A stretch of 34,824 nt of DNA, taken from assembly GCA_025925195.1 (NCBI GenBank), contig JAICLU010000007.1, forward strand, positions 1 to 34,824. The letters run 5' to 3'. Source of the stretch: Thermoleophilia bacterium. GTDB taxonomy: Bacteria > Actinomycetota > Thermoleophilia > Gaiellales > Gaiellaceae. The position numbers were made by a program, and so were the translations under genes. Shown one piece after another: positions 10,449 through 17,840 of this stretch (the stretch's first letter is position 1; every line of letters starts with the position of its first letter). The notes beneath the pieces were generated by a model. The model was not told where the DNA came from. It ran no database searches and saw only the letters and a list, made by a program, of their open reading frames with translations.

Positions 10449-11134
10449 CAGACGACGTTCAGGAAGCCGTCCATGTAGCCGACGCTCTGCATCGGCCCGC
10501 CGAAGCCGTACTCGAAGCCGGCGGCGCACGGGACGAAGCACTGCCAGCGGTAGCGACCGGGCTTGCCGGTGCGGAACGTGAAGGTGATCGTGCGGTGCGC
10601 CATCGAGAGCGCGCACGGTGCGTAGCCGCAGGCCTTGGGCGAGTCTTCGCCGGCTTCGCTGACCGGTGCGACCGGGACGAGGATCCCCATTTCAGGGACC
10701 GCGAACGTGTGCGACGGCTGGTCGGGCGGGAACGCGTCGATCGGCTTGCCGTCGACGACCTCCTTGCCGACGAGGCCCTGCGGCTGGCCGAGGAAGGGAT
10801 TGCGAAGCCCGCTCGCGCCGTCGAAGTTGTAGATCGTCACGTGGACGAGCGCGTGGGCGGGCAGCGTGTAGATCGTGCTGCGCTCCCACTGGCCGTTCGG
10901 CCGGCGCACGAGGTACGAGACCCAGTCGGGGTGCGGCGCCTTCGTCGGGCCGACCGCGGCCACCGTCTGCAGGACGAGGTTGACGCTCGTCTTGCCGCTC
11001 GTCGTCTGCGCAGCGGGGCGGAACGGGGTCGTGTTCCCGACGAGGTAGCCCGAGATGTAGAAGCCGATCAGGATGCCCGCGACGGCGACGACCGCCGCCA
11101 CTCCTGCCACCTTCGCCGCCAGGCCTCCCCGCAT
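10448..11134 (-). CDS. Membrane-anchored cupredoxin-like protein, first gene of the oxidase operon
   Basis: N-terminal TM (GVAAVVAVAGILIGFYISGYLVG), then a beta-rich domain ending GRYRWQCFVPCAAGFEYGFGGPMQSVGYMDGFLNVV with a CxxxC; 1-nt TGATG overlap with ctaC. Confidence 0.7.
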   Translation of the reverse strand: MRGGLAAKVAGVAAVVAVAGILIGFYISGYLVGNTTPFRPAAQTTSGKTSVNLVLQTVAAVGPTKAPHPDWVSYLVRRPNGQWERSTIYTLPAHALVHVTIYNFDGASGLRNPFLGQPQGLVGKEVVDGKPIDAFPPDQPSHTFAVPEMGILVPVAPVSEAGEDSPKACGYAPCALSMAHRTITFTFRTGKPGRYRWQCFVPCAAGFEYGFGGPMQSVGYMDGFLNVV

Positions 11135-11187
11135 GGCTGGTGGATATACAGCGGCCCGAAGGCGGGGGTCGCACAAATGACGAAAGT

Positions 11188-11214
11188 GTCATCCGCCCGT
11201 CATTTACATGTCAT
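11188..11214 (+). promoter_or_regulatory. Three GTCAT direct repeats with 11-bp period (PhoB/OmpR-box-like)
   Basis: GTCAT at 11188, 11199 and 11210 in the divergent intergenic region upstream of the OmpR-family regulator. Confidence 0.6.
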
Positions 11215-11244
11215 TCGCAGGGCGATAGGTTGCGTGAGCGGCTG

Positions 11245-11904
11245 ATGAACATCCTGCTGATCGAGGACGAGGCTCGGATCCTGTCGTTCCTCGCGCGCGG
11301 CCTGGAAGCCGAGGGCTACTCGGTCGAGAGCGCCGGCGACGGGCGGCTCGGGCTCGCCCTCGCGGTCGCGCGCACCTGGGACCTCGTCGTGCTCGATCTG
11401 CTGCTGCCGTCCATGAGCGGCCTCGACGTCCTCGCCGAGCTCCACCGCCGGCGTCCCGACCTGCCCGTGCTCATCCTCTCGGCGAGGTCGGACCTGCAGA
11501 CGAAGCTGCGCGGGTTCGAGCTCGGCGCGTCGGACTACGTCCAGAAGCCGGTCGCGCTCGACGAGCTCCTCGCACGGGTGCGCGTCCAGCTGCGCCGCCG
11601 CGAGCCGGTCGACGGCGGACTCATCTGCTGCGGGCGCCTCGAGCTCGACGTCGAGCGCCGGCAGGCCCGCATCGGCGCCGCCGTCTGCGAGCTCTCCGAC
11701 CGCGAGTTCCGACTGCTCCGCCATCTCGTCGATCACGCCGGAAAGGTGATCAGCCGGGAACGGCTGCTCGCCGACGTCTGGGGGTACACGTTCGACCCCG
11801 GCTCGAACGTCGTCGACGTGTGCATCCGGCGGCTCCGGAAGAAGCTCGGGCCCGACGCTCCGATCGAGACCGTCCGCCATGCGGGTTACCGGCTGGCTGC
11901 GTAG
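11245..11904 (+). CDS. OmpR/PhoB-family response regulator
   Basis: MNILLIEDEARILSFLARGLEAEGY receiver domain; VLDLLLPSMSGLDVL; C-terminal winged helix LSDREFRLLRHLVDHAGKVISRERLLADVWGY...VDVCIRRLRKKL. Confidence 0.94.
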   Translation: MNILLIEDEARILSFLARGLEAEGYSVESAGDGRLGLALAVARTWDLVVLDLLLPSMSGLDVLAELHRRRPDLPVLILSARSDLQTKLRGFELGASDYVQKPVALDELLARVRVQLRRREPVDGGLICCGRLELDVERRQARIGAAVCELSDREFRLLRHLVDHAGKVISRERLLADVWGYTFDPGSNVVDVCIRRLRKKLGPDAPIETVRHAGYRLAA

Positions 11905-12961
11905 ATACTCGGTCGAGGTCGGCTGGTCGGTGTTCGCTGCGGCGAACGTCGCCGCGATGATCGCGGACCCGAGCTGGGAGACGATCCCGTTCCACTTCGT
12001 CTGGATCAGCCTGACGCTCGTCTACGGGTTCCGCGTCTGGTCGAACCGGACGACCACGATCGTGCTCGCCGTCGTCGTCGTCTCGACCGGCACGTCGATC
12101 TTCGCCGACGCGTTCGAGGGCATCCAGCTGTGGGGCGAGCTGTTCGAGGTGCCGCTGATGTCGGCGATGTTCCTCGCGATGGTGTGGCACGCGCGACGCC
12201 GGCAGATCGCGGTGCACGAGGCGGAGGCGCTCGTCGAGCAGCAGGAGCGGTTCCTGCACGACGTGTCGCACGAGCTGCGGACGCCGGTCGCGATCGCGCG
12301 TGGCCACCTCGACCTCCTGCGTCCGCGCGGCGGCGAGCTGCCGCCGGAGGTCGCGATCGCGATCGACGAGCTCGGCCGGATGGACAGGATCATCTCGCGC
12401 CTGCTGCTGCTCGCGAAGGCGGAGCAGCCGTCCTTCCTCGCATTCGCGCCGCTCGACGCGGCGGCGTTCCTCGAGGACGTCTTTCTCCGCTGGAGCGAGG
12501 TCGCGCCGCGCGTGTGGCGGCTCGGCCGGCTCGCGCAGGGCTCCGTCCTCGCCGACGAGGAGGCGTTGCGCGACGCGCTCGACGCGCTGCTCGAGAACGC
12601 CGTCAAGTACACCGACCGTGGCGACCGGATCGAGGTGCGCTCGTACGTCCTCGACTTCGGGCTCGTGATCGAGGTGATCGACACCGGCGTCGGCATTCCG
12701 GCCGAAGCCGTCGACCGGATCTTCGAGCGCTTCGCCCGCGGCGACGCCGCACGGACGCGGTCGACCGGCGGCGTCGGGCTCGGGCTCGCGATCGTCGACG
12801 CGGTGGCGCGGGCGCACGGCGGGGCCTGCTCCGTGCAGTCGAAGGGCCGCGGGGCGACGTTCTCGCTGAGGCTGCCGCGCTACACGGCGTCAGGGAACGG
12901 GGCGAGCACCGGGACGAGCGCGGGGGATCCGGCGATGCTGCCGGATCCCGTGCTCGAGTAG
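11879..12961 (+). CDS. Sensor histidine kinase
   Basis: TM segments, H box FLHDVSHELRTPVAIARGHLDLL, N box DALLENAVKYTDRGDRIEV, G boxes DTGVGIPAEAVDRIFERF / GGVGLGLAIVDAVARAHGG. Confidence 0.94.
   Translation: MRVTGWLRRYSVEVGWSVFAAANVAAMIADPSWETIPFHFVWISLTLVYGFRVWSNRTTTIVLAVVVVSTGTSIFADAFEGIQLWGELFEVPLMSAMFLAMVWHARRRQIAVHEAEALVEQQERFLHDVSHELRTPVAIARGHLDLLRPRGGELPPEVAIAIDELGRMDRIISRLLLLAKAEQPSFLAFAPLDAAAFLEDVFLRWSEVAPRVWRLGRLAQGSVLADEEALRDALDALLENAVKYTDRGDRIEVRSYVLDFGLVIEVIDTGVGIPAEAVDRIFERFARGDAARTRSTGGVGLGLAIVDAVARAHGGACSVQSKGRGATFSLRLPRYTASGNGASTGTSAGDPAMLPDPVLE
12903..12956. terminator. Nested inverted repeat at the 3' end of the histidine kinase ORF
   Basis: Inner arms GGGATCCGGC (12924-12933)/GCCGGATCCC (12940-12949); outer arms CGAGCAC (12903-12909)/GTGCTCG (12950-12956). 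Confidence 0.45.
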
Positions 12962-12977
12962 TCCCCGCGCTCTCGCG

Positions 12978-13199
12978 TCAGGCGGCGAGCGCTTCCGCGC
13001 GCTCGTCCTCGTGCAGGGCGACCTGGTGCAGCGGCAGCGGCGCAGACGGGACCCAGTGGTCGCCGCCGGTTCCCCAGCGAACGTCGCTGAGGGGAGCGTG
13101 GCCGGAGAGCCGGTGCGCGAGGCGGACGACGCCTACGACCGCGCCGACGGCGAGCAGTGCGAAGCAGGTGTTCATGATGATGATCGCTGTGATGGTCAT
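12978..13199 (-). CDS. 73-aa single-TM hypothetical protein
   Basis: MTITAIIIMNTCFALLAVGAVVGVVRLAHRLSGHAPLSDVRWGTGGDHWVPSAPLPLHQVALHEDERAEALAA; N-terminal TM and soluble C-terminal tail. Confidence 0.5.
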   Translation of the reverse strand: MTITAIIIMNTCFALLAVGAVVGVVRLAHRLSGHAPLSDVRWGTGGDHWVPSAPLPLHQVALHEDERAEALAA

Positions 13200-13280
13200 G
13201 CAGTCAGTGTTCCCCGACGGCGTGTGAGGCGCTTGGGAGCGGCCTGAGAGAACGCTGTGAGGGCCGATATGCTGCGCGCG

Positions 13281-13703
13281 ATGCTGACCGGCGGATGTCT
13301 GTGCGGCGGGGTGCGCTACGAAGTGAGCGAGCCGTTCGTCTCCGCGGGCTACTGCCACTGCACGCGCTGCCAGCGGCGGACGGGCACGGCAGCCGCCGCG
13401 TCCGGCCGGATCGTCCCGGGCTCGCTGCGGGTCGTGCAGGGCGAGGAGCTGATCTCGTGCTGGCAGCCGGAGGAGGGCTTCGCGAAGTGCTTCTGCTCGG
13501 CCTGTGGCGGCGCGTTGTGGAGCCGCCATCCGGAGGATCCGGACGCGATCGGGATCCGGCTCGGAACGGTCGACGGCGACCCGGGCGTGCGGCCGGAGTA
13601 CCGGCAGTTCGTCGCCTACGCGGCGCCGTGGGAGCCGATCCCGGACGACGGGCTGCCGCGCTATCCCGAGTCCCGCAGTGCTCCGAACGCCCGCCCCCTC
13701 TAG
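13281..13703 (+). CDS. GFA-family (glutathione-dependent formaldehyde-activating enzyme-like / CENP-V fold) zinc protein
   Basis: GGCLCGGVRYEVSEPFVSAGYCHCTRCQRRTGTAAAASG...FCSACGGALWSR Cys motifs; the ORF extends upstream to 13257 but MLTGGC is the likely start. Confidence 0.88.
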   Translation: MLTGGCLCGGVRYEVSEPFVSAGYCHCTRCQRRTGTAAAASGRIVPGSLRVVQGEELISCWQPEEGFAKCFCSACGGALWSRHPEDPDAIGIRLGTVDGDPGVRPEYRQFVAYAAPWEPIPDDGLPRYPESRSAPNARPL

Positions 13704-13715
13704 CGCACAACCCTT

Positions 13716-13732
13716 CAACGGGGATTATCCCC
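13716..13732. repeat. CAACGGGGATTATCCCC near-palindromic repeat, copy 1
   Basis: Near-identical to 13847-13862. Confidence 0.6.
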
Positions 13733-13846
13733 TTGTCTGGCTCGTTTCGTTGCGAAGGCGGCACGCAGCCGTGACGAATGAACGACCGCTGCGCGGCGAG
13801 CAGGCAGTTCGCTTCCGTCTTTCGAACGGCTTCGTCAACGGCGCGA

Positions 13847-13866
13847 CAACGGGGATTACCCCCGTT
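13847..13866. repeat. CAACGGGGATTACCCCCGTT near-palindromic repeat, copy 2
   Basis: 7-bp arms AACGGGG/CCCCGTT around ATTAC; overlaps the modC stop codon. Confidence 0.6.
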
Positions 13867-14869
13867 AAATACGCACGAGGCGGGTGCCGGTGGCTTTGAA
13901 GGTCGCATAGACCTCGCCGCCGCCGGCGAGGTCGAGTCGGTCCGCCGACGCCGCCGTCACCTCCGCGGTCAGCGGGCCGACGCGCACGCGGACGCGGTTC
14001 GCGACCGCCACGACCGAGCCGACCTCGCCGCGCAGGACGTTCAGCGCCGAGTCGTCCGCCGGCTCGCGCGCGAGCGACACGTCCCACGGATAGACGACGA
14101 CGCCGACCGCGCCGGACTCCTCGTCGGTCGAGTAGATCCGCTCGCCCGAGGTGAGCGTCACGACCGTCATGCCGCGGGCGCCGCGAGCGTCGCCGTGCAG
14201 CAGGTTCGCGCCGGTGAACGCGGCCACGAACCCGTCCTTCGGACGGGCGACGAGCTCGGCGGGCGGCCCGAGCTGACGGAGCGTCCCGTCGACGAGCACC
14301 CCGACCTCGTCGGCGAGCGAGGCCGCGTCCTCGTAGTCGTGCGTGACGAGCAGCGTCGGCAGGCGCAGCTCTCGCAGCAGATCGGCGAGCTCGTGTCGCA
14401 CCTCGCTCTTCGTGTGCGCGTCGAGCGCCGACAGCGGCTCGTCGAGCAGCAGCACCGCCGGGTCGCGCGCGAGCGCGCGCGCGAGCGCGACTCGCTGCCG
14501 CTCGCCGCCGGACAGCTCTCCCGGACGTACGCGCGCGAGGTGTGCGATCTGCAGCCGTTCGAGCAGCTCGTGCGCTCGCTCGCGACCGCCGTACGAGACG
14601 TTGCCGAGCACGTCGAGGTGGGGGAACAGCGCGTAGTCCTGGAACACGAGGCCGGCGCGGCGGCGCTCGGGTGGCAGCTCCGTCCAGTCCTCGCCGTCCA
14701 GGCGGACATGACCGCGCGCCGGCCGCGCGAGGCCGGCGACGACACGCAGCACCGAGCTCTTGCCGGCGCCCGACGGGCCGACGAGCGCGACTGTGCGCTC
14801 GACGTCCAGCGCGAGCGTCAGCTCGAAGCTGCGAAGCGGAAGCGCGAAGTCGAGACTGAGGGTCGCCAT
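13865..14869 (-). CDS. modC: Molybdate/tungstate-type ABC transporter ATP-binding protein
   Basis: VGPSGAGKSSVLRVVAGL, LSGGERQRVALARALARDPAVLLLDEPLSALD, C-terminal TOBE-like region; adjacent modB and modA. Confidence 0.9.
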   Translation of the reverse strand: MATLSLDFALPLRSFELTLALDVERTVALVGPSGAGKSSVLRVVAGLARPARGHVRLDGEDWTELPPERRRAGLVFQDYALFPHLDVLGNVSYGGRERAHELLERLQIAHLARVRPGELSGGERQRVALARALARDPAVLLLDEPLSALDAHTKSEVRHELADLLRELRLPTLLVTHDYEDAASLADEVGVLVDGTLRQLGPPAELVARPKDGFVAAFTGANLLHGDARGARGMTVVTLTSGERIYSTDEESGAVGVVVYPWDVSLAREPADDSALNVLRGEVGSVVAVANRVRVRVGPLTAEVTAASADRLDLAGGGEVYATFKATGTRLVRI

Positions 14870-15594
14870 TTGAGGGTGATCAGCAGCGCGGCGCTCAACG
14901 CGACGAGCAGCGCGCTGATCGAGAGCGCCACGTCGAAGTCGACGTTGAACTCGGAGTAGACCGCGAGCGGCAGCGTCTCGGTGACGCCGCGCAGGCTGCC
15001 CGCGAACATGATCGTCGCACCGAACTCGCCGAGCCCCCGTGCGAGCGCGAGCGCCGCACCGGCGGCGAGCCCCGTCCGGGCGAGTGGCAGGACGACGCGG
15101 AAGAAGGTTCGCGTCGGCCCCGCACCGAGCGTCCGCGACGCGGCGACGATGTTCGCGTCGACGCCCTCGAACGCGGCGATCGCGGCACGGACGTACAACG
15201 GCCCAGAGACGAACGCGACCGCGAAGACGACCGCGAGCCTGGTGAACGGGATCGACGTGTGCAGCAGCCCGAACCGCCCGAACGCCGCGAAGAGCCCGAT
15301 GCCCGCGACTGCCGGCGGCAGGACGAGCGGCAGCTCGACGACGCTGACGAGGAGCTCGCGCCCGTGGAAGCGTCGCGCGAGCACCACGGCGGTGGGCGTC
15401 CCGACGGCGAGTACGAGCAGCTGTGCGAGCGCGCTCGTCTCGGCACTCACCCGCAGCGCGTCGAGCACGGCGCCGTCGCCGAGCTGTGAGAGCAACCGCC
15501 CCGGCGGAACGCGCGCGAAGATCGCCACCACCGGCAGCAGCAGGAACGCGAGCCCGGCGAACGCGGCGCCCAGGACGACGACGCGCCGGATCAT
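14818..15594 (-). CDS. modB: Molybdate ABC transporter permease
   Basis: VVELPLVLPPAVAGIGLFAAFGRFG; ASRTLGAGPTRTFFRVVLPLARTGLAAGAALALARGLGEFGATIMFAGS (binding-protein-dependent permease EAA region). Confidence 0.93.
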   Translation of the reverse strand: MIRRVVVLGAAFAGLAFLLLPVVAIFARVPPGRLLSQLGDGAVLDALRVSAETSALAQLLVLAVGTPTAVVLARRFHGRELLVSVVELPLVLPPAVAGIGLFAAFGRFGLLHTSIPFTRLAVVFAVAFVSGPLYVRAAIAAFEGVDANIVAASRTLGAGPTRTFFRVVLPLARTGLAAGAALALARGLGEFGATIMFAGSLRGVTETLPLAVYSEFNVDFDVALSISALLVALSAALLITLKWRPSVSTSRFRFAASS

Positions 15595-16247
15595 CGCCGC
15601 GCGAGGAAGCCGGCCGCGCGCAGCTTCGCCTGCGCGACCCGGCCCGTCAGGCGCCGGACGAACGCCCGCGCCGCGGCCTCGTGGCTCGAGCCCCGCACGA
15701 CGGCGGCCGCGTACGAGACCGCCGGACGCGCGCTGCGACGAATGCCGATCGTCGCCACCCGGCCGCGCACGGTTCGGGCATCGGTGACGTAGACGAAGCC
15801 CGCGTCGGCCTCGCCGAGGGAGACCTTCGCGAGCACGTCGCGCACGTCGTTCTCGTCGCTGACGACCTGGTTCAAGACGTCGTCGGCATGCAGGTTGTGC
15901 AGCACCCGTCGTGTGTAGTCGCCGACCGGCACGCCCGGGGCCGCGACGACGAGCTTGACGCCGCGCCGGCGCAGGTCGAAGACCGAATGGATGTGCGCGG
16001 GATTCGACTTCGGCACGATCAATGTCAAGGCGTTGCGCGTGAAGACGACGGGCTTCTCGACGAGCCCGGCACGGTAGAGCTGGAACGGGAGCGAGGTGTT
16101 CGCCGACGCGAAGACGTCGGCCGGCGCACCCTGACGGATCTGCGCCGCGAGCGCGTTCGAGCCGCCGAACGAGTACCGCTCCTGGTGTGCGATCTGCGGG
16201 AAGACCGTCGTGAGCGACGCCGCGGCGAGGATCGTCAGCAGCGTCAC
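15591..16247 (-). CDS. modA: Molybdate ABC transporter substrate-binding protein
   Basis: ILAAASLTTVFPQIAHQERYSFGGSNALAAQIRQGAPADVFASANTSLPFQLYRAGLVEKPVVFTRNALTLIVPKSNP: ModA signature. Confidence 0.93.
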   Translation of the reverse strand: MTLLTILAAASLTTVFPQIAHQERYSFGGSNALAAQIRQGAPADVFASANTSLPFQLYRAGLVEKPVVFTRNALTLIVPKSNPAHIHSVFDLRRRGVKLVVAAPGVPVGDYTRRVLHNLHADDVLNQVVSDENDVRDVLAKVSLGEADAGFVYVTDARTVRGRVATIGIRRSARPAVSYAAAVVRGSSHEAAARAFVRRLTGRVAQAKLRAAGFLARR

Positions 16248-16618
16248 GACTCGACCATCACCGACGTCGACTTGACGATCGCCGTCGCGGGCGAGCCAGC
16301 CTTCAGCCCGAGCTCCTCGACCGCGTCCCGGGTCACGACCGCGACCACGCGGAAGGGCCGGTCGACGAGGATCTCGACCTGCGCCAGCAGACCCTCCACC
16401 TCGACCGACTGCACCGTCCCCGAGAAGCGGTTGCGCGCGCTCATGTGCGAGTCGCCGCCTCCTCGCAGCCGCTCGATCTCGTTCGCGGTGACGACGCGCC
16501 GGTTGCCCGCGTCGCGTCGCGTCTTGATGCGGCCGTCGCGATCCCAGCGGCGCAGCGTGTCGAGGCTGATGCCGAGGGCCTGCGCCGCCTCGCTCGCGGT
16601 GTACAGCGTCTTCGCCAC
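16244..16618 (-). CDS. MerR/excisionase-type HTH plus TOBE (molybdate-binding) domain regulator
   Basis: LYTASEAAQALGISLDTLRRWDRDGRIKTRRDAGNRRVVTANEIERL (HTH), then MSARNRFSGTVQSVEVEGLLAQVEILVDRPFRVVAVVTRDAVEELGLKAGSPATAIVKSTSVMV (TOBE). Confidence 0.9.
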   Translation of the reverse strand: MAKTLYTASEAAQALGISLDTLRRWDRDGRIKTRRDAGNRRVVTANEIERLRGGGDSHMSARNRFSGTVQSVEVEGLLAQVEILVDRPFRVVAVVTRDAVEELGLKAGSPATAIVKSTSVMVES

Positions 16619-16624
16619 ACCGCG

Positions 16625-16649
16625 ATCATATACCTAGGTAGTGCCTAGG
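16625..16649 (-). promoter_or_regulatory. Putative promoter/operator of the mod operon: TATGAT -10 plus two CCTAGG palindromes
   Basis: Reverse-strand TATGAT (16630-16625), 6-7 nt upstream of the GTG at 16618; CCTAGG at 16633-16638 and 16644-16649 (11-bp spacing). Confidence 0.5.
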
Positions 16650-17257
16650 CGGATGAGCGGGTGCGCCGACGGCCGCAGCCGGCGGAGCAGGCGCAGCAGG
16701 ATCGGCTCGGGCAGGGACACACACCCGGCGGTCGACCCGACCGCGACGTGCAGGAAGATCGCCGAGCCGCGGCCCGGCACGACCGGGGCGGCGTTGTACT
16801 CGATCACGGCGAAGTACCGGTACTGCGGGGAGATCCGCCACAGCGCCTCGCTGCCGCCGCCGAACGGCGGCGGCGTCCCGCAGCGCACGTGGCGGAACGT
16901 GTTGTACGCCGCCGAGCGCGGGTCCTCGTCCCACCAGTCGCCGCACACGAGCCGGTGGTAGCGCAGCCGTAGCCCCGGATCCGGCGCGATCCCGTAGACC
17001 GTGCCGCCGAGGCGATACGTCCCGGTCGGCGTCGCGCCGTCGCCCTCGCGCTTGTGGGCCGACAGGCCCGCCCGGCCGAGCCGGGCCCGCCACGGCCCGG
17101 CAACGCGGCGCCAGCAGCGGCCGTCCCGGGTCCAGAGGGCGACGACACCCGCGGTCGCACCGGGTGGCGCCTGGACGGTCACGAGCTGCGTCGAGCCGTG
17201 CGTGCCCGCGAAGCAGGCCAGCGTGGCGAGGATCGTGGCACCATGCATCGCGCCCAT
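16634..17257 (-). CDS. L,D-transpeptidase (YkuD-like)
   Basis: SAIFLHVAVGSTAGCVSLPE matches the HxxxGSTxGCV catalytic region; N-terminal signal-like segment; start at 17257 or 17248. Confidence 0.82.
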   Translation of the reverse strand: MGAMHGATILATLACFAGTHGSTQLVTVQAPPGATAGVVALWTRDGRCWRRVAGPWRARLGRAGLSAHKREGDGATPTGTYRLGGTVYGIAPDPGLRLRYHRLVCGDWWDEDPRSAAYNTFRHVRCGTPPPFGGGSEALWRISPQYRYFAVIEYNAAPVVPGRGSAIFLHVAVGSTAGCVSLPEPILLRLLRRLRPSAHPLIRLGTT

Positions 17258-17840
17258 GGTTGCAGCACTGCCGCCGTTCGTCTCACATGTGGAGCGCGTC
17301 ACCGCGGCCGACCTCCGGTATTCGTGGCACCGCGGCTGCCCCGTCGCCCCGGCCCAGCTGCGGCGGATCCGGTTGCGCCGCGTCGGGTTCGACGGGAGGG
17401 CGCACCCCGGGGAGCTGATCGTCAATGCGGCTGTCGCGCGGGACGTCGTCGTCGTCTTCAGGACGCTGTACGACGCCCGGTTTCCGATCCGGCGGATGGT
17501 GCCGATCGACGCGTATCGCGGCAGCGACGACCGCTCGGCGGCCGCCGACAACACGTCGTCGTTCAATTGCCGCAAGGCGGTTGCGGCGGGCGCACCGTCG
17601 TGGTCGATGCACGCGTACGGCGAGGCGATCGACGTGAACGACCTCGAGAACCCGTACGTCGAGGGCGGCCGCGTCCTGCCGCCGCGCGGCAAGGCCTTTC
17701 TCGACCGCGGGCGCGTCCGGCCGGGGATGGCCGTCGACGGCGGCGTGCTCGTACGCGCGTTCGCGAAGGTCGGCTGGGGCTGGGGTGGACGCTGGGCCGG
17801 CTCACCCGACTACCAGCACTTCTCGACGAACGGCCGTTAG
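17256..17840 (+). CDS. M15-family D-alanyl-D-alanine carboxypeptidase-like metallopeptidase
   Basis: SFNCRKAVAAGAPSWSMHAYGEAIDVND ... GSPDYQHF: SxHxxGxAxD and HxH-like M15 zinc motifs. Confidence 0.85.
   Translation: MVAALPPFVSHVERVTAADLRYSWHRGCPVAPAQLRRIRLRRVGFDGRAHPGELIVNAAVARDVVVVFRTLYDARFPIRRMVPIDAYRGSDDRSAAADNTSSFNCRKAVAAGAPSWSMHAYGEAIDVNDLENPYVEGGRVLPPRGKAFLDRGRVRPGMAVDGGVLVRAFAKVGWGWGGRWAGSPDYQHFSTNGR

Noticed and set aside
13704-13864. Insertion sequence or transposon between GFA and modC
   Set aside because: No transposase ORF, and the two palindromic copies are in direct rather than terminal-inverted orientation; only a repeat pair can be claimed.
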